64,000 nucleotides of DNA. Origin: Microbacterium sp. SORGH_AS_0888 (lineage in GTDB: Bacteria > Actinomycetota > Actinomycetes > Actinomycetales > Microbacteriaceae). Position 1 is the stretch's first letter. Every line of letters begins with the position of its first letter. Below are positions 1 through 6,634 of the stretch, one piece after another. The stretch is from NCBI RefSeq assembly GCF_030818905.1, contig NZ_JAUTAZ010000001.1:2914001-2978000 (forward strand), written 5' to 3'. The translations under genes were made by a program, and so were the position numbers. A model generated the notes under the pieces. The model saw only the letters and a list, made by a program, of their open reading frames with translations, was not told where the DNA came from and ran no database searches.

Positions 1-1
1 C

Positions 2-49
2 CGAGCGCTCGCAAAGAAGAACATCGACTACTCCACTGAGCGGGTCTGA
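2..49 (+). CDS. C-terminal end of an unidentified gene (partial)
   Basis: The window opens inside a plus-strand reading frame that ends in TGA at 47-49. The last 15 residues read RALAKKNIDYSTERV. This is too short to assign a family. A strong hairpin 33 bases downstream fits the end of a transcription unit, which supports this being a real gene end. Confidence 0.35.
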   Translation, partial: RALAKKNIDYSTERV

Positions 50-81
50 TCACTCGCCCATCACCATGCTCGGCTCCGCCG

Positions 82-124
82 ACGTCAGCGCCCGCCGAAG
101 CCCCGTTTCGGCGGGCGCTGACGT
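82..124. terminator. Perfect 18-bp inverted repeat, probable terminator
   Basis: Arms at 82-99 and 107-124 are perfectly complementary around the 7-base loop GCCCCGT. The plus-strand arm is followed by TTTCGTC, only a weak T-tract. It sits just after the stop codon at 49 and before the broken genes, so it most likely terminates the gene entering from the left. Confidence 0.75.
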
Positions 125-335
125 TTCGTCATCAACCCCGGGGTGTGCTGGGCGCGCACGATGCCATGCCGCACACGCACATCTCTCCTCACCCCACCAA
201 GTGGCTGAAGAGCCCGCCTACCATCGCGAGTGGATCTGACATAGGTGTCAATCCGAGGTGATCAGCTGCCCCGGTCGAGTAGCCACTGGAGGATCACCTC
301 ACACCGCGCACCGGAGCGTGAGCAAGGAGGCCACA

Positions 336-761
336 ATGAGCACGACAGCCACCATCCTGGACAACGTATCTGTCCCGGAGACACAAGGCCGCGCCATCCC
401 CGACGCCGCCACACGAGAGACCATCGGCTATGCGCCGGTGCACACCGCCGCCGACCTCGACGCCACAATCGCGGCAGCACGTAAAGCCCAGCCGGTCTGG
501 AACGCGCTCGGCCACACGGAGCGATCCCGGCTCCTGAACGCCATCGCAGATGACATCGACGCGAACGCGGAAGAACTGGCGCAGCTGCTCTCCCGAGAAC
601 AGGGCAAGCCCCTGGACGGCCCCAACGCCTGTTTCGAAGTGACCGCCGCCGCCATCTGGACACGCAACGCCGCCGACACAGTGCTCGAGCCGGAGGTCGT
701 CTTCGAAGCCGGAGCGTCGAAGGCCGAGGTGCACTACGACGCACTCGACGGACATTCTTAG
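336..761 (+). pseudogene. Aldehyde dehydrogenase, N-terminal fragment (about 140 aa)
   Basis: The ATG at 336 follows an AGGAGG-like site (AAGGAGGCCACA). The product matches the N-terminal third of NAD(P)-dependent aldehyde/succinate-semialdehyde dehydrogenases: a helix with AARKAQPVWNAL, then RSRLLNAIADDI and LLSREQGKPLDG, and ends near KAEVHYD. In intact enzymes that point is followed by the PWNWP cofactor-binding segment, the catalytic Glu and the catalytic Cys; all are absent. The reading frame breaks around 745-750 and stops at TAG 759-761, running directly into an unrelated fragment. It cannot be an active dehydrogenase. Functional family members are about 450-480 aa, so about 70% of the gene is missing. 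Confidence 0.8.
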
Positions 762-1105
762 GATTGTGCGGGGAAAGGATACGTCAACACGTTCTTCGAC
801 GACCTCGTAGAGCCGAACAAGGGTGCCGAATTCGTTCGGCAGAAGTTCTTCGAGGAGAATCCGTGGGTTCTTGGGATTGGGTTGGGTTCGCAGCTGCTGA
901 CTTCATGGTCAACGTCGAAACTGGAACAGGTGGTCAAGGGGCACAGCATTGCGGGCGAAGGTAAGCGTGTCGACGCGCTCCTTCGCATCAGCGGCCTCAT
1001 TCAGTCCATGGTTTTCGCGGAGATCAAGCACCATCGGACGGAGCTTTCGAGGGCCTCGGACTACGGCCCGGGGGTTTTGCAGATGTCGAAGGAGCTGGCC
1101 TTCAA
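762..1105 (+). pseudogene. Shedu-type anti-phage nuclease (SduA/DUF4263) fragment
   Basis: Reading the frame that begins at 762 gives about 113 residues with no start codon of its own: KGYVNTFFDDLVEP, GAEFVRQKFFEENPWVLG, LEQVVKGHSIAGEGKRVDAL, SMVFAEIKHHRTEL. The order of a KFFEENPW helix, a KRVDALLR strand and an FAEIK strand is what I recall of the Shedu defence protein family, whose nuclease core is PD-(D/E)XK-like (Asp in RVD, Glu and Lys in EIK). Both ends are missing: the left joins the aldehyde dehydrogenase piece near 750-762, and the right runs into an ABC ATPase piece near 1100-1106. The family assignment is from memory of motifs, so moderately sure. It is a remnant, not a working defence gene. 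Confidence 0.6.
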
Positions 1106-1309
1106 GAGGTGCTCCAGGTGGTGCGATCGCTCGCCGCTGACGGCATGACCATGGTCGTCGTCACACACGAGATGGCCTTCGCCCGCGACGTCGACACGCG
1201 CCTGCGGTTCACCGAGAAGGGGCACATCATCGTCGACGACAACGCGCGGAAAGTCCTTGCCAACCCCGAGCACCCCCGCCTGCGGGAGTTCCTCGCCCAC
1301 GTTGCCTGA
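1106..1309 (+). pseudogene. Polar amino-acid ABC transporter ATPase, C-terminal fragment
   Basis: From GAG at 1106 the frame encodes EVLQVVRSLAADGMTMVVVTHEM, then a D-loop-distal region ending NPEHPRLREFLAHVA and TGA at 1307-1309. This is the last ~67 residues of a GlnQ/HisP-type ATPase: the H-loop histidine (VTHE) is present, while Walker A, Q-loop, signature and Walker B are all lost. Intact proteins are about 240-260 aa. The residue just before the junction would lie right after Walker B. No permease or binding-protein gene is nearby. Inferred non-functional. Confidence 0.8.
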
Positions 1310-1700
1310 ACTGCCTGGTGGGAGTCCGCACAAATCACCCCGCGAGCGACAGTGAGACGACGACCGCGGGTGGATGGTCGTAGCCTCGCCTCTCTCCTCC
1401 AACGCCCCTAGAGAGTTTTTCGCGGCGTGCCACCGTCGGGGCGACTCCGATCCACTGCGAAGGCCCCCGGAGTGAGATATCCGGGGTCCTTCGTTGAGAT
1501 GTGACGCGAACTTCCCCTTCCGCGTCAGCCAATTTCCGCAGTTCCACCGGGGGTGGCGGCGGGAGCGCCGATTTATTCGAGTAGTGGTGTACTGGATCTA
1601 CTTCTCGGAGGGAACTCCGGCCTTCTCGGACAGTTCCGCTCCCCGCACGCGAACGGACCCTTCTCGCGCGTGTTGAAGGGGTGGGCTCCTCCGTCCGCCG
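1310..1700. other. 390-bp region without a recognisable gene
   Basis: No frame here has convincing codon bias or a known motif on either strand. The only structure seen is a 14-bp hairpin at 1458-1493. The stretch separates the gene fragments on the left from the minus-strand ArsR unit on the right. Confidence 0.5.
1458..1493. terminator. 14-bp hairpin, possible bidirectional terminator
   Basis: Arms 1458-1471 and 1480-1493 (CGAAGGCCCCCGGA / TCCGGGGTCCTTCG) pair with one mismatch around an 8-base loop. There is no T-run. It lies between the truncated ABC gene (plus) and the end of the ArsR operon (minus), so it could end transcription from either side. Confidence 0.5.
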
Positions 1701-2297
1701 TCACGATCGTCCGGGGTGATATCGCGTGGCGGTCAGGACTGCGGACACGGCGCAGGTCTTCGTGTCACGCATCCCCTCTCTGCGCAGCGCGTCTCGGATC
1801 GCGCTATCACCGAAGGCGACGTTTCTACCCTTCGGATAGACCGCCCACATCGGCACCGGTGGACCCGAAGCCAGTATGGCGAGCGCGTCGACCACGTCAT
1901 CCGGCCGGTGGATGCAGGCGATGATCATGCCAGCGGTGCGGCGGTCGCTCGTGAGCGAGTCCTGCGTCGCGGCCAGGAGGGCGGGATCGTCCGTCTCGCC
2001 GACCATGATCGCCGTCGCGCCATCCGACAGGCCGAGTTTGTCGCGCAGTGTCGGAGGTGGCGTGAGGATTGCTTTCGCCCAGGAATGCGCTGCTCGCTCG
2101 CCCAGGTGGAGCACGAGGGGCTCCTCCCCGCACCGCAACCGCAGGGCGTCGCCATCGACGACGACCTCGGTGATGTCCCTGATGGGGATCCGGCGGCTGA
2201 TCGGTGCGCGCAGGATCAGTTCTGAGGCTTCGAGCAGAGCTTTCAGATCAACGAGACGACCGGCGACCTCGGCCTGCACGACCGCTTCACGACCCAT
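1701..2297 (-). CDS. Conserved hypothetical protein, C-terminal half DUF3052-like
   Basis: 198 aa if started at the ATG 2297-2295, which is preceded by GGAGGG six bases upstream and lies inside the end of the ArsR gene, so translation is probably coupled. The N-terminal half resembles no family I can name. The C-terminal half (KLGLSDGATAIMVG, VYPKGRN, IRDALRREGMRDTKTCAVS, TATRY) resembles the DUF3052 fold, a small alpha/beta domain of unknown role. There are no membrane segments or catalytic signature. As the last gene of the VOC-ArsR unit it is expected to be induced with them. Function unknown. Confidence 0.75.
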   Translation of the reverse strand: MGREAVVQAEVAGRLVDLKALLEASELILRAPISRRIPIRDITEVVVDGDALRLRCGEEPLVLHLGERAAHSWAKAILTPPPTLRDKLGLSDGATAIMVGETDDPALLAATQDSLTSDRRTAGMIIACIHRPDDVVDALAILASGPPVPMWAVYPKGRNVAFGDSAIRDALRREGMRDTKTCAVSAVLTATRYHPGRS

Positions 2298-2568
2298 GTC
2301 GCCCTCCGACCTGTGCGATCTCGGACGCCACTTCGTCGAGGAGGGCGGCATCCGTGCGATACATCCAGAATCGCCCCCGGCGCTCCAGGACGAGCAGCCC
2401 CGACTTGCGAAGCACTTTCAAGTGTTCGGACACGGTGGCCACTGCCAGGTCCGACAGGCTCGCGAGGTCCCCGGCGGCCTGTTCGGCATCGAGGCAGGCC
2501 GCCAGAAACGACCGTCGATCGGGATGTGCCAATGCGCGCAGGACCTCATCGAGCGTTGAGGAGTCCAC
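2287..2568 (-). CDS. ArsR/SmtB-family transcriptional repressor
   Basis: 93 aa, a compact winged-helix protein. It starts MDSSTLDEVLRALAHPDRRSFL (the usual ArsR helix 1), has the recognition helix in DLAVATVSEHLKVLRKSGL and the wing in VLERRGRFWMYRT. No Cys pair of the metal-sensing ELCVCDL type is visible; the equivalent region reads SLSDLA, so metal sensing is unlikely and the ligand may be organic. It begins 4 bases after the VOC gene and overlaps the DUF3052-like gene by 11 bp, so the three form one minus-strand operon. A near-palindrome upstream of the first gene is the likely operator. Confidence 0.88.
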   Translation of the reverse strand: MDSSTLDEVLRALAHPDRRSFLAACLDAEQAAGDLASLSDLAVATVSEHLKVLRKSGLLVLERRGRFWMYRTDAALLDEVASEIAQVGGRHGS

Positions 2569-2572
2569 CGTG

Positions 2573-2908
2573 CTACTTCTGGATCAGGGTCACGGCGTTG
2601 CCCGCGGGATCCAGCACCGTCGCCTTGGTCACCCATCCGTTGTCCGTCGCGGGCATCACCACCGAGCCGCCAGCCTGCACGGCCTTCTCCAACGCCTCAT
2701 CGAGGTCGACGACGATGACGCCGATGGTCAACGACGCCTCGGGAGTCTCCGCGAGAGCGCCGTTGAGCTGCGGCGTCGAGACTTGTGCATAGCCGGGTCC
2801 ACGCGAGGTGACATCCCAGCCGAACACCGTGCCGTAGAACGCGGACAACCTGTCCAGCTCCGGGCCGGTCACGTCGAAGTGCCCGATGACCGCTTGCTTG
2901 TCCGACAT
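2573..2908 (-). CDS. VOC (glyoxalase/bleomycin-resistance fold) family protein
   Basis: 111 aa from the ATG at 2908, chosen because AGGAGA lies just upstream and the family fold starts at once (VIGHFDVTGPELDRLSAFYG...FGW). It has the usual VOC half-fold pair: N-terminal beta-alpha-beta module, then TIGVIVVDLDEALEKAVQAGG and DPAGNAVTLIQK at the end. VOC proteins are metal-dependent lyases, dioxygenases or drug-binding proteins; the DPAGN-x-VTLI tail is common to actinobacterial members of unknown substrate. First gene of an operon with an ArsR regulator, which suggests a response to a small molecule. Confidence 0.88.
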   Translation of the reverse strand: MSDKQAVIGHFDVTGPELDRLSAFYGTVFGWDVTSRGPGYAQVSTPQLNGALAETPEASLTIGVIVVDLDEALEKAVQAGGSVVMPATDNGWVTKATVLDPAGNAVTLIQK

Positions 2909-2931
2909 CGCGATCTCCTCTCTCGACCATG

Positions 2932-2955
2932 ATACTTCGGTTCTATACGAAATAT
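2932..2955. promoter_or_regulatory. Near-palindrome upstream of the VOC-ArsR operon (candidate ArsR operator)
   Basis: ATACTTCG at 2932-2939 and CGAAATAT at 2948-2955 form an inverted repeat with one mismatch, separated by 8 bases. The segment is strikingly AT-rich compared with its surroundings and lies 24-47 bases before the VOC start codon, where a promoter is expected. ArsR-type repressors bind such sites. Operator assignment is inference. Confidence 0.55.
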
Positions 2956-3045
2956 CTAGAGTGATGCCGACGACCCACGTCGTGCCGCCGGTGTCGAGGC
3001 AGGTCGAGGTTGCGGCGGTCGGCTGGCCCCGACTCGTGCTCGGTG

Positions 3046-3655
3046 TCACCGTGCGAGCGGGAACCAATGCCGATCGCGAAGTTGGGGGTCGTCGCGGATG
3101 CTCACCCAGGTGCCCTCGACGATCGGGGCGTTGTCCGAGGCCCAGACTCCGAAGTACGCGTGCGGCGTCGGCCAGTCATAGTCGCGGTGCGGGGACTCGA
3201 CGACGTTGCGCACGGCTCCGATGAACGTGAGCGGCGTCTCGTGGCCGGTCATCTGCTCCGCGAGGCTGGCGATCCCGAACTCTCCACTCGGATCGTCCGG
3301 CTGTGCGAGCTCGACCGGCGTCTGTCCGGCGTTCACGACGAGCGCCTGGCCCGTGACGAACGCGGCTGCCGGCGACGCGAGGAACCGGTCGGAATTCTGT
3401 CGATCGCCGTCGCAACGCCTTCCGGGCCGAACGCCTCCTCCAGGGCCGGGGTCAGGACGCAAGCCCGAAGGCCGCTCCGCGCACCAGCGCTTCGAGCCCT
3501 CCCTCGGACGCCGCGTAGGGGGTGAGCCCGGGCAGGGCGGTTCGAGGCCCAGTGATGGACGAGATCACGACCGCCGGGAGCCTTCGAGTCCATGAAGGCC
3601 AGGCATCCGCTTGCCGTGGTCGCCCCGCTCCCGGGGACGCTCGTCACGCGGAGCG
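3046..3655 (-). pseudogene. Short-chain dehydrogenase/reductase, decayed and frameshifted
   Basis: On the minus strand three frames carry successive pieces of a classical SDR. One frame reads VVISSITGPRTALPGLTPYA followed by AASEGGLEALVRGAA (active-site Ser and the Tyr region, where the usual YxxxK lysine is replaced: YAASE). Another reads LEEAFGPEGVATAIDRIPT. A third reads FLASPAAAFVTGQALVVNAG, the typical SDR C-terminus. The N-terminal Rossmann TGxxxGIG segment is missing. After NAG the open frame continues for about 90 residues (ASLAEQMTGHETPLTFIGAV, ending RDRHWFPLAR) that match nothing I know, perhaps part of another gene. Several indels and the lost N-terminus argue for a true pseudogene. 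Confidence 0.65.
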
Positions 3656-3658
3656 GGA

Positions 3659-3931
3659 CTACGAGTAGATCCGGTCACGAAGCTGATCGAGTCTTCGGTT
3701 CACCGGAGGGATCTGGTCCGTGGCGATCGCGTGCCCGTTGGCCGTGTGGATCACGAGGTCGTTCAGACTGCCCATTCCGCCGAAGGCGCGTCTCACGTGC
3801 TCGGGGTCTCCTCCCGCGGCGATGCGGTCGGCCGCGCGGGGGGACCTCTCCGCCCAGGACGCCTCCCCGACGGAGTCGAGCAGTGCGCTCAGCTCCCGGA
3901 GCGAGTGCTCCAGCGCCGATGCGGTGTCCAC
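3659..3931 (-). CDS. Small conserved protein of unknown function
   Basis: 90 aa from a GTG at 3931, with GGGGGAG nine bases upstream. The protein is soluble and mostly helical: MDTASALEHSLRELSALLDS, a central GGDPEHVRRAFGGMGSLNDL and an end RLDQLRDRIYS. It resembles small actinobacterial proteins of the DUF6966 type, from memory and not certain. It begins 27 bases after the MarR gene on the same strand and is probably co-transcribed with it. Confidence 0.65.
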   Translation of the reverse strand: MDTASALEHSLRELSALLDSVGEASWAERSPRAADRIAAGGDPEHVRRAFGGMGSLNDLVIHTANGHAIATDQIPPVNRRLDQLRDRIYS

Positions 3932-3958
3932 GTCGAGATTCTCCCCCCGCGTCGGGAG

Positions 3959-4507
3959 CTAGGACCCTCGCCGAGGCGCGGGGTCGGCGGCGCATCTCCG
4001 CGGGTCGGCGTCGCAGTCCTCGGCGGAGCCGTCGGTCGTGACCGCCAGCCGACGGTCGGGATCGAGCTTGCTCAGGATGGCGTAGGAGATGTCGGCCAGC
4101 CGTTGCACCCCGCCGGGATCGAGTGCGCTGAGGATCATCTCCCGCACGGCGTTCTCGAAGTGCGGCCGGTTGTCCAGATAGGCGCGCTCGCCCGAGTCGG
4201 TGAGAACGGCGTTGGTCGCCCGACCGTCCTGCTCGCACGCGGCCTTGCCGACCAGGCCCTTCTTCTCGAGTCCGGTGACGACGCGCGACAGGCGGGGGAG
4301 CGTGGCGTTCGTGCGCGCGGCCAGCGCCGTCAGCCGGAGCCGGTGATGATCGGCCTCGAAGAGCGCCTCCAGCAGTGAGAACTCGAACGAGGTGAGGCCC
4401 GCATCGGTGAGATGCCGATCCAGGGCGGTCGGCAGAAGCTCCAGCAGTGCGCGCAGTCGCGCGACGGCGACGCGTTCATCGTGCGTGAGGGCTTCCACGA
4501 CGATCAT
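3959..4507 (-). CDS. MarR-family transcriptional regulator
   Basis: 182 aa. It shows the MarR winged-helix layout: N-terminal dimer helix (LRALLELLPTALDRHLTDAG), LTSFEFSLLEAL, recognition helix in TNATLPRLSRVVTGLEKKGL and the wing in CEQDGRATNAVLTDSG. The final ~30 residues are a charged Asp/Arg-rich tail beyond the family core. It is divergent from the NAD(P)-binding protein at 4611 and a perfect palindrome lies between them, so it probably represses both itself and that gene. The start is uncertain by a few codons, since a GTG three codons in has a better-placed AGG. Confidence 0.88.
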   Translation of the reverse strand: MIVVEALTHDERVAVARLRALLELLPTALDRHLTDAGLTSFEFSLLEALFEADHHRLRLTALAARTNATLPRLSRVVTGLEKKGLVGKAACEQDGRATNAVLTDSGERAYLDNRPHFENAVREMILSALDPGGVQRLADISYAILSKLDPDRRLAVTTDGSAEDCDADPRRCAADPAPRRGS

Positions 4508-4516
4508 CCTACAGAG

Positions 4517-4530
4517 CTTGTAGATACAAG
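4517..4530. promoter_or_regulatory. Perfect palindrome CTTGTA-GA-TACAAG, candidate MarR operator
   Basis: A 6-2-6 perfect inverted repeat located 9 bases upstream of the MarR start and about 80 bases upstream of the divergent reductase start. It is in an AT-rich promoter-like stretch; CTTGTA (4517-4522) with TATGGT (4540-4545) could be the -35/-10 pair of the plus-strand gene, spacer 17. MarR proteins bind such short palindromes. Inference. Confidence 0.65.
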
Positions 4531-4610
4531 TAAAAAGAGTATGGTTTCAGGTGCAACAAAAATTCACCGAGGGGTCGTCGGACTCGTCGATTCGAGAGGA
4601 AGCGGACATC

Positions 4611-5189
4611 ATGTCGACATTCACCATCATCGGAACCGGAAACATGGGCAACGCGATCGGCGGTCTCCTCGCCGCCGGCGGAAGCGACGTGGTGCACGTC
4701 GGGCACGAGCAGCTCTCCTCCGCGACCATCGACACCGACGTCGTCGTCCTCGCGGTGCCGTACGGGGCGATCGAGGACATCGTCTCCGTGGCGGGCGATC
4801 AGCTCGCGGGCAAGGTCGTCGTCGACATCACCAACCCGTTGAACTTCGAGACCTTCGACTCGCTCCTGGTGCCGGCCGACAGCTCCGCCGCCGCCCAGCT
4901 GCAGGCCAAGCTCCCGGAGAGCTCCGTCCTGAAGGCGTTCAACACCAACTTCGCCGCCACCCTCGCCGCGAAGAAGGTGGGCGAGGTCCCGACCACCGTG
5001 CTCATCGCGGGCGACGACGCCGCGGCGAAGGGCGTGCTCTCCGCGGCCGTCACGGCCGGCGGTGTGTCCGCCGTCGACGCGGGCGCCCTCAGTCGTGCGC
5101 GCGAGCTCGAGGCGATCGGCTTCCTCCAGCTCACCCTCGCCGTCGGCGAGCAGGTGTCCTGGACCTCCGGCTTCGCCGTCGTTCGCTGA
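4611..5189 (+). CDS. NAD(P)-binding reductase of the F420-dependent NADP reductase type
   Basis: 192 aa from the ATG at 4611 (GAGAGGAAG upstream). The N-terminus MSTFTIIGTGNMGNAIGGLL is a Rossmann GxGxxG motif with the GNMG variant of NADPH:F420 oxidoreductase-like proteins. VVVLAVPYGAIEDIV, VVDITNPLN and VLKAFNTNFA are the family's core strands. It lacks the long C-terminal dimerisation domain of hydroxyacid dehydrogenases, as expected for the NpdG-like group (about 200-220 aa). Substrate unknown; it may reduce a cofactor or a small carbonyl compound. Likely repressed by the divergent MarR protein. A cofE gene at 35.4 kb shows that F420 chemistry exists in this genome. Confidence 0.8.
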   Translation: MSTFTIIGTGNMGNAIGGLLAAGGSDVVHVGHEQLSSATIDTDVVVLAVPYGAIEDIVSVAGDQLAGKVVVDITNPLNFETFDSLLVPADSSAAAQLQAKLPESSVLKAFNTNFAATLAAKKVGEVPTTVLIAGDDAAAKGVLSAAVTAGGVSAVDAGALSRARELEAIGFLQLTLAVGEQVSWTSGFAVVR

Positions 5190-5203
5190 CACCGATCACG
5201 CCC

Positions 5204-5262
5204 CGACATCCTTCCGGCTGCCCGTCGTTCCGCGAGGGGCAGCCGGAAATATCCGGATGTCG
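5204..5262. terminator. Long inverted repeat between convergent genes (bidirectional terminator)
   Basis: CCGACATCC...CCGGCTGCCC on the left pairs with GGGCAGCCGG...GGATGTCG on the right, with a small internal bulge and a loop of about a dozen bases. It fills the gap between the plus-strand reductase (stop 5189) and minus-strand hxlA (stop 5264). Confidence 0.75.
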
Positions 5263-5263
5263 A

Positions 5264-5902
5264 TCAGACCGCGGCCGACTCCGTGATCGCCTCGCGGAGC
5301 TCGGCAGCGGCGGCCGCCACGTCGTCCGCGCTGTAGATCGCGCTGCCGGCGACCGCGACGCGGGCTCCGGACTCCTGCACGGCGCGGATCGTGCGAGCCG
5401 TGATGCCGCCGGCGACCGAGAAGGCGACGCCCGACGCTTCGCCGTCGCGCAGCAGCGTCTCGAAGGTGAAGCCCGCTTCGGCCTGCTCGTCGAGACCGGC
5501 ATGCATCTCGACGAACTCGACGCCGAGCGCCGTGACCTCCTTCGCGCGGGCGGCCTTGTCCGGGACGCCGATCAGGTCGACGACGACGCCCTTGCCGTGG
5601 GCCTTCGCGGCCTTGACGGCGCCCGCGATCGTGCTGTCCCCGGCGACCCCGAGCACCGTGACGAGGTCGGCGCCGGCCCGGAACGCGATGTCGGCCTCGA
5701 GCTCGCCGGCATCCATCGTCTTCAGATCGGCGAAGACGATCTTGTCCGGATGCGCCTGCTTGACCGCCGTGATCGCCGAGAGGCCGGCGCTCTTGATGAG
5801 CGGGGTGCCGAGCTCGAGCACGTCGACGTAGGGTGCCGCCTTGCCCGCCAGGTCGAGGGCGTGCTCGGTCGTCAGGGTGTCGATGGCGAACTGGAGCTGC
5901 AT
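5264..5902 (-). CDS. hxlA: 3-hexulose-6-phosphate synthase
   Basis: 212 aa, family length, from the ATG at 5902 with GGAAGGA upstream. It is a TIM-barrel aldolase of the OMP-decarboxylase suprafamily: MQLQFAIDTLT start, VDVLELGTPLIKSAGL, VFADLKTMDAGELEADIAF (the DxKxxD catalytic motif), TVLGVAGDSTI, VVDLIGV, EFVEMHAGLD and SVAGGIT. It condenses formaldehyde with ribulose 5-phosphate to 3-hexulose 6-phosphate (ribulose monophosphate pathway), or runs in reverse to make pentose. hxlB follows upstream on the same strand, as usual. A non-methylotroph would use the pair to detoxify formaldehyde. Confidence 0.93.
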   Translation of the reverse strand: MQLQFAIDTLTTEHALDLAGKAAPYVDVLELGTPLIKSAGLSAITAVKQAHPDKIVFADLKTMDAGELEADIAFRAGADLVTVLGVAGDSTIAGAVKAAKAHGKGVVVDLIGVPDKAARAKEVTALGVEFVEMHAGLDEQAEAGFTFETLLRDGEASGVAFSVAGGITARTIRAVQESGARVAVAGSAIYSADDVAAAAAELREAITESAAV

Positions 5903-5949
5903 GGGTGTGTCCTTCCGGTGGTGGTTCGTCGCCGGGTTTCCGGCGCGCG

Positions 5950-6522
5950 TCATTCGAGGTTGGCGTGGCGGGGCCACAGGTCGTCGGCGCTCTGACCGCT
6001 GCGTTGCCAGAGCGCGTGGAACAGTGCATCGCCGAGGACTCCGACGGCCTGCTCGAAGAGACTTCCCGCGTACTGCGCGGACGCCGCGCCCGAGCGGTCG
6101 GTCTTCGTCGCCGCGGGCACGACGAGGGTCTCGTCGGCGACCTCGGACAGCGGCGATGTGCTCGTGGTCGACACCGCCAGCACGCGGGCCCCGACCTCGG
6201 CCGCGGTACGAGCCGCCCGGACGATTCCGCCCGTGGTGCCGGAGCCGCTCGCGACGAGGAGCAGGTCGCCGCCGCGGATCGCCGGTGCGGTGACCTCGCC
6301 GACGACATGCACGTCGAGGCCGAGATGCATGAGCCGCATCGCCGTGGAGCGCAACGCCAGCCCGGAGCGGCCGGCGCCGTGCACGAACACGCGCTGCGCC
6401 TCGGTCAGCAGCCCGAGCGCGCGCTCGAACGGCTCCTGGTCGACCCCGCGGAGCGCGGTGACGACGTTCTGCAGTTCGACGCCGATCACGCCGAGGGCGT
6501 CGGCGACGGTGGTGGAGGCCAT
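5950..6522 (-). CDS. hxlB: 6-phospho-3-hexuloisomerase
   Basis: 190 aa SIS-domain protein from the ATG at 6522. Typical features are VHGAGRSGLALRSTAMRLMH (sugar-phosphate pocket), VVGEVTAPAI, LLLVASGSGTTGGIV and VPAATKTD. It isomerises 3-hexulose 6-phosphate to fructose 6-phosphate, completing formaldehyde fixation with HxlA, which starts 47 bases downstream. It is the promoter-proximal gene and is divergent from the LuxR-type regulator at 6635; three GGGTAGG repeats lie between them. Confidence 0.92.
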   Translation of the reverse strand: MASTTVADALGVIGVELQNVVTALRGVDQEPFERALGLLTEAQRVFVHGAGRSGLALRSTAMRLMHLGLDVHVVGEVTAPAIRGGDLLLVASGSGTTGGIVRAARTAAEVGARVLAVSTTSTSPLSEVADETLVVPAATKTDRSGAASAQYAGSLFEQAVGVLGDALFHALWQRSGQSADDLWPRHANLE

Positions 6523-6590
6523 AGCGACGATCGTGCCCCCGGATCGGTCGCTCCCGCCGCTGCCCATCCAGGCGGCGATCCCGCCCGATC

Positions 6591-6624
6591 GGGTAGGTCC
6601 ACCCCTTCGGGTAGGACGGGTAGG
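6591..6624. promoter_or_regulatory. Three GGGTAGG direct repeats in the hxlB/LuxR divergent promoter region
   Basis: GGGTAGG occurs at 6591-6597, 6609-6615 and 6618-6624; the starts are 18 and 9 bases apart. They lie 11-44 bases before the regulator's start codon and about 70-100 bases before hxlB. A binding site for the divergent LuxR-type regulator is a reasonable inference, unproven. Confidence 0.45.
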
Positions 6625-6634
6625 TTCGGTTGAC

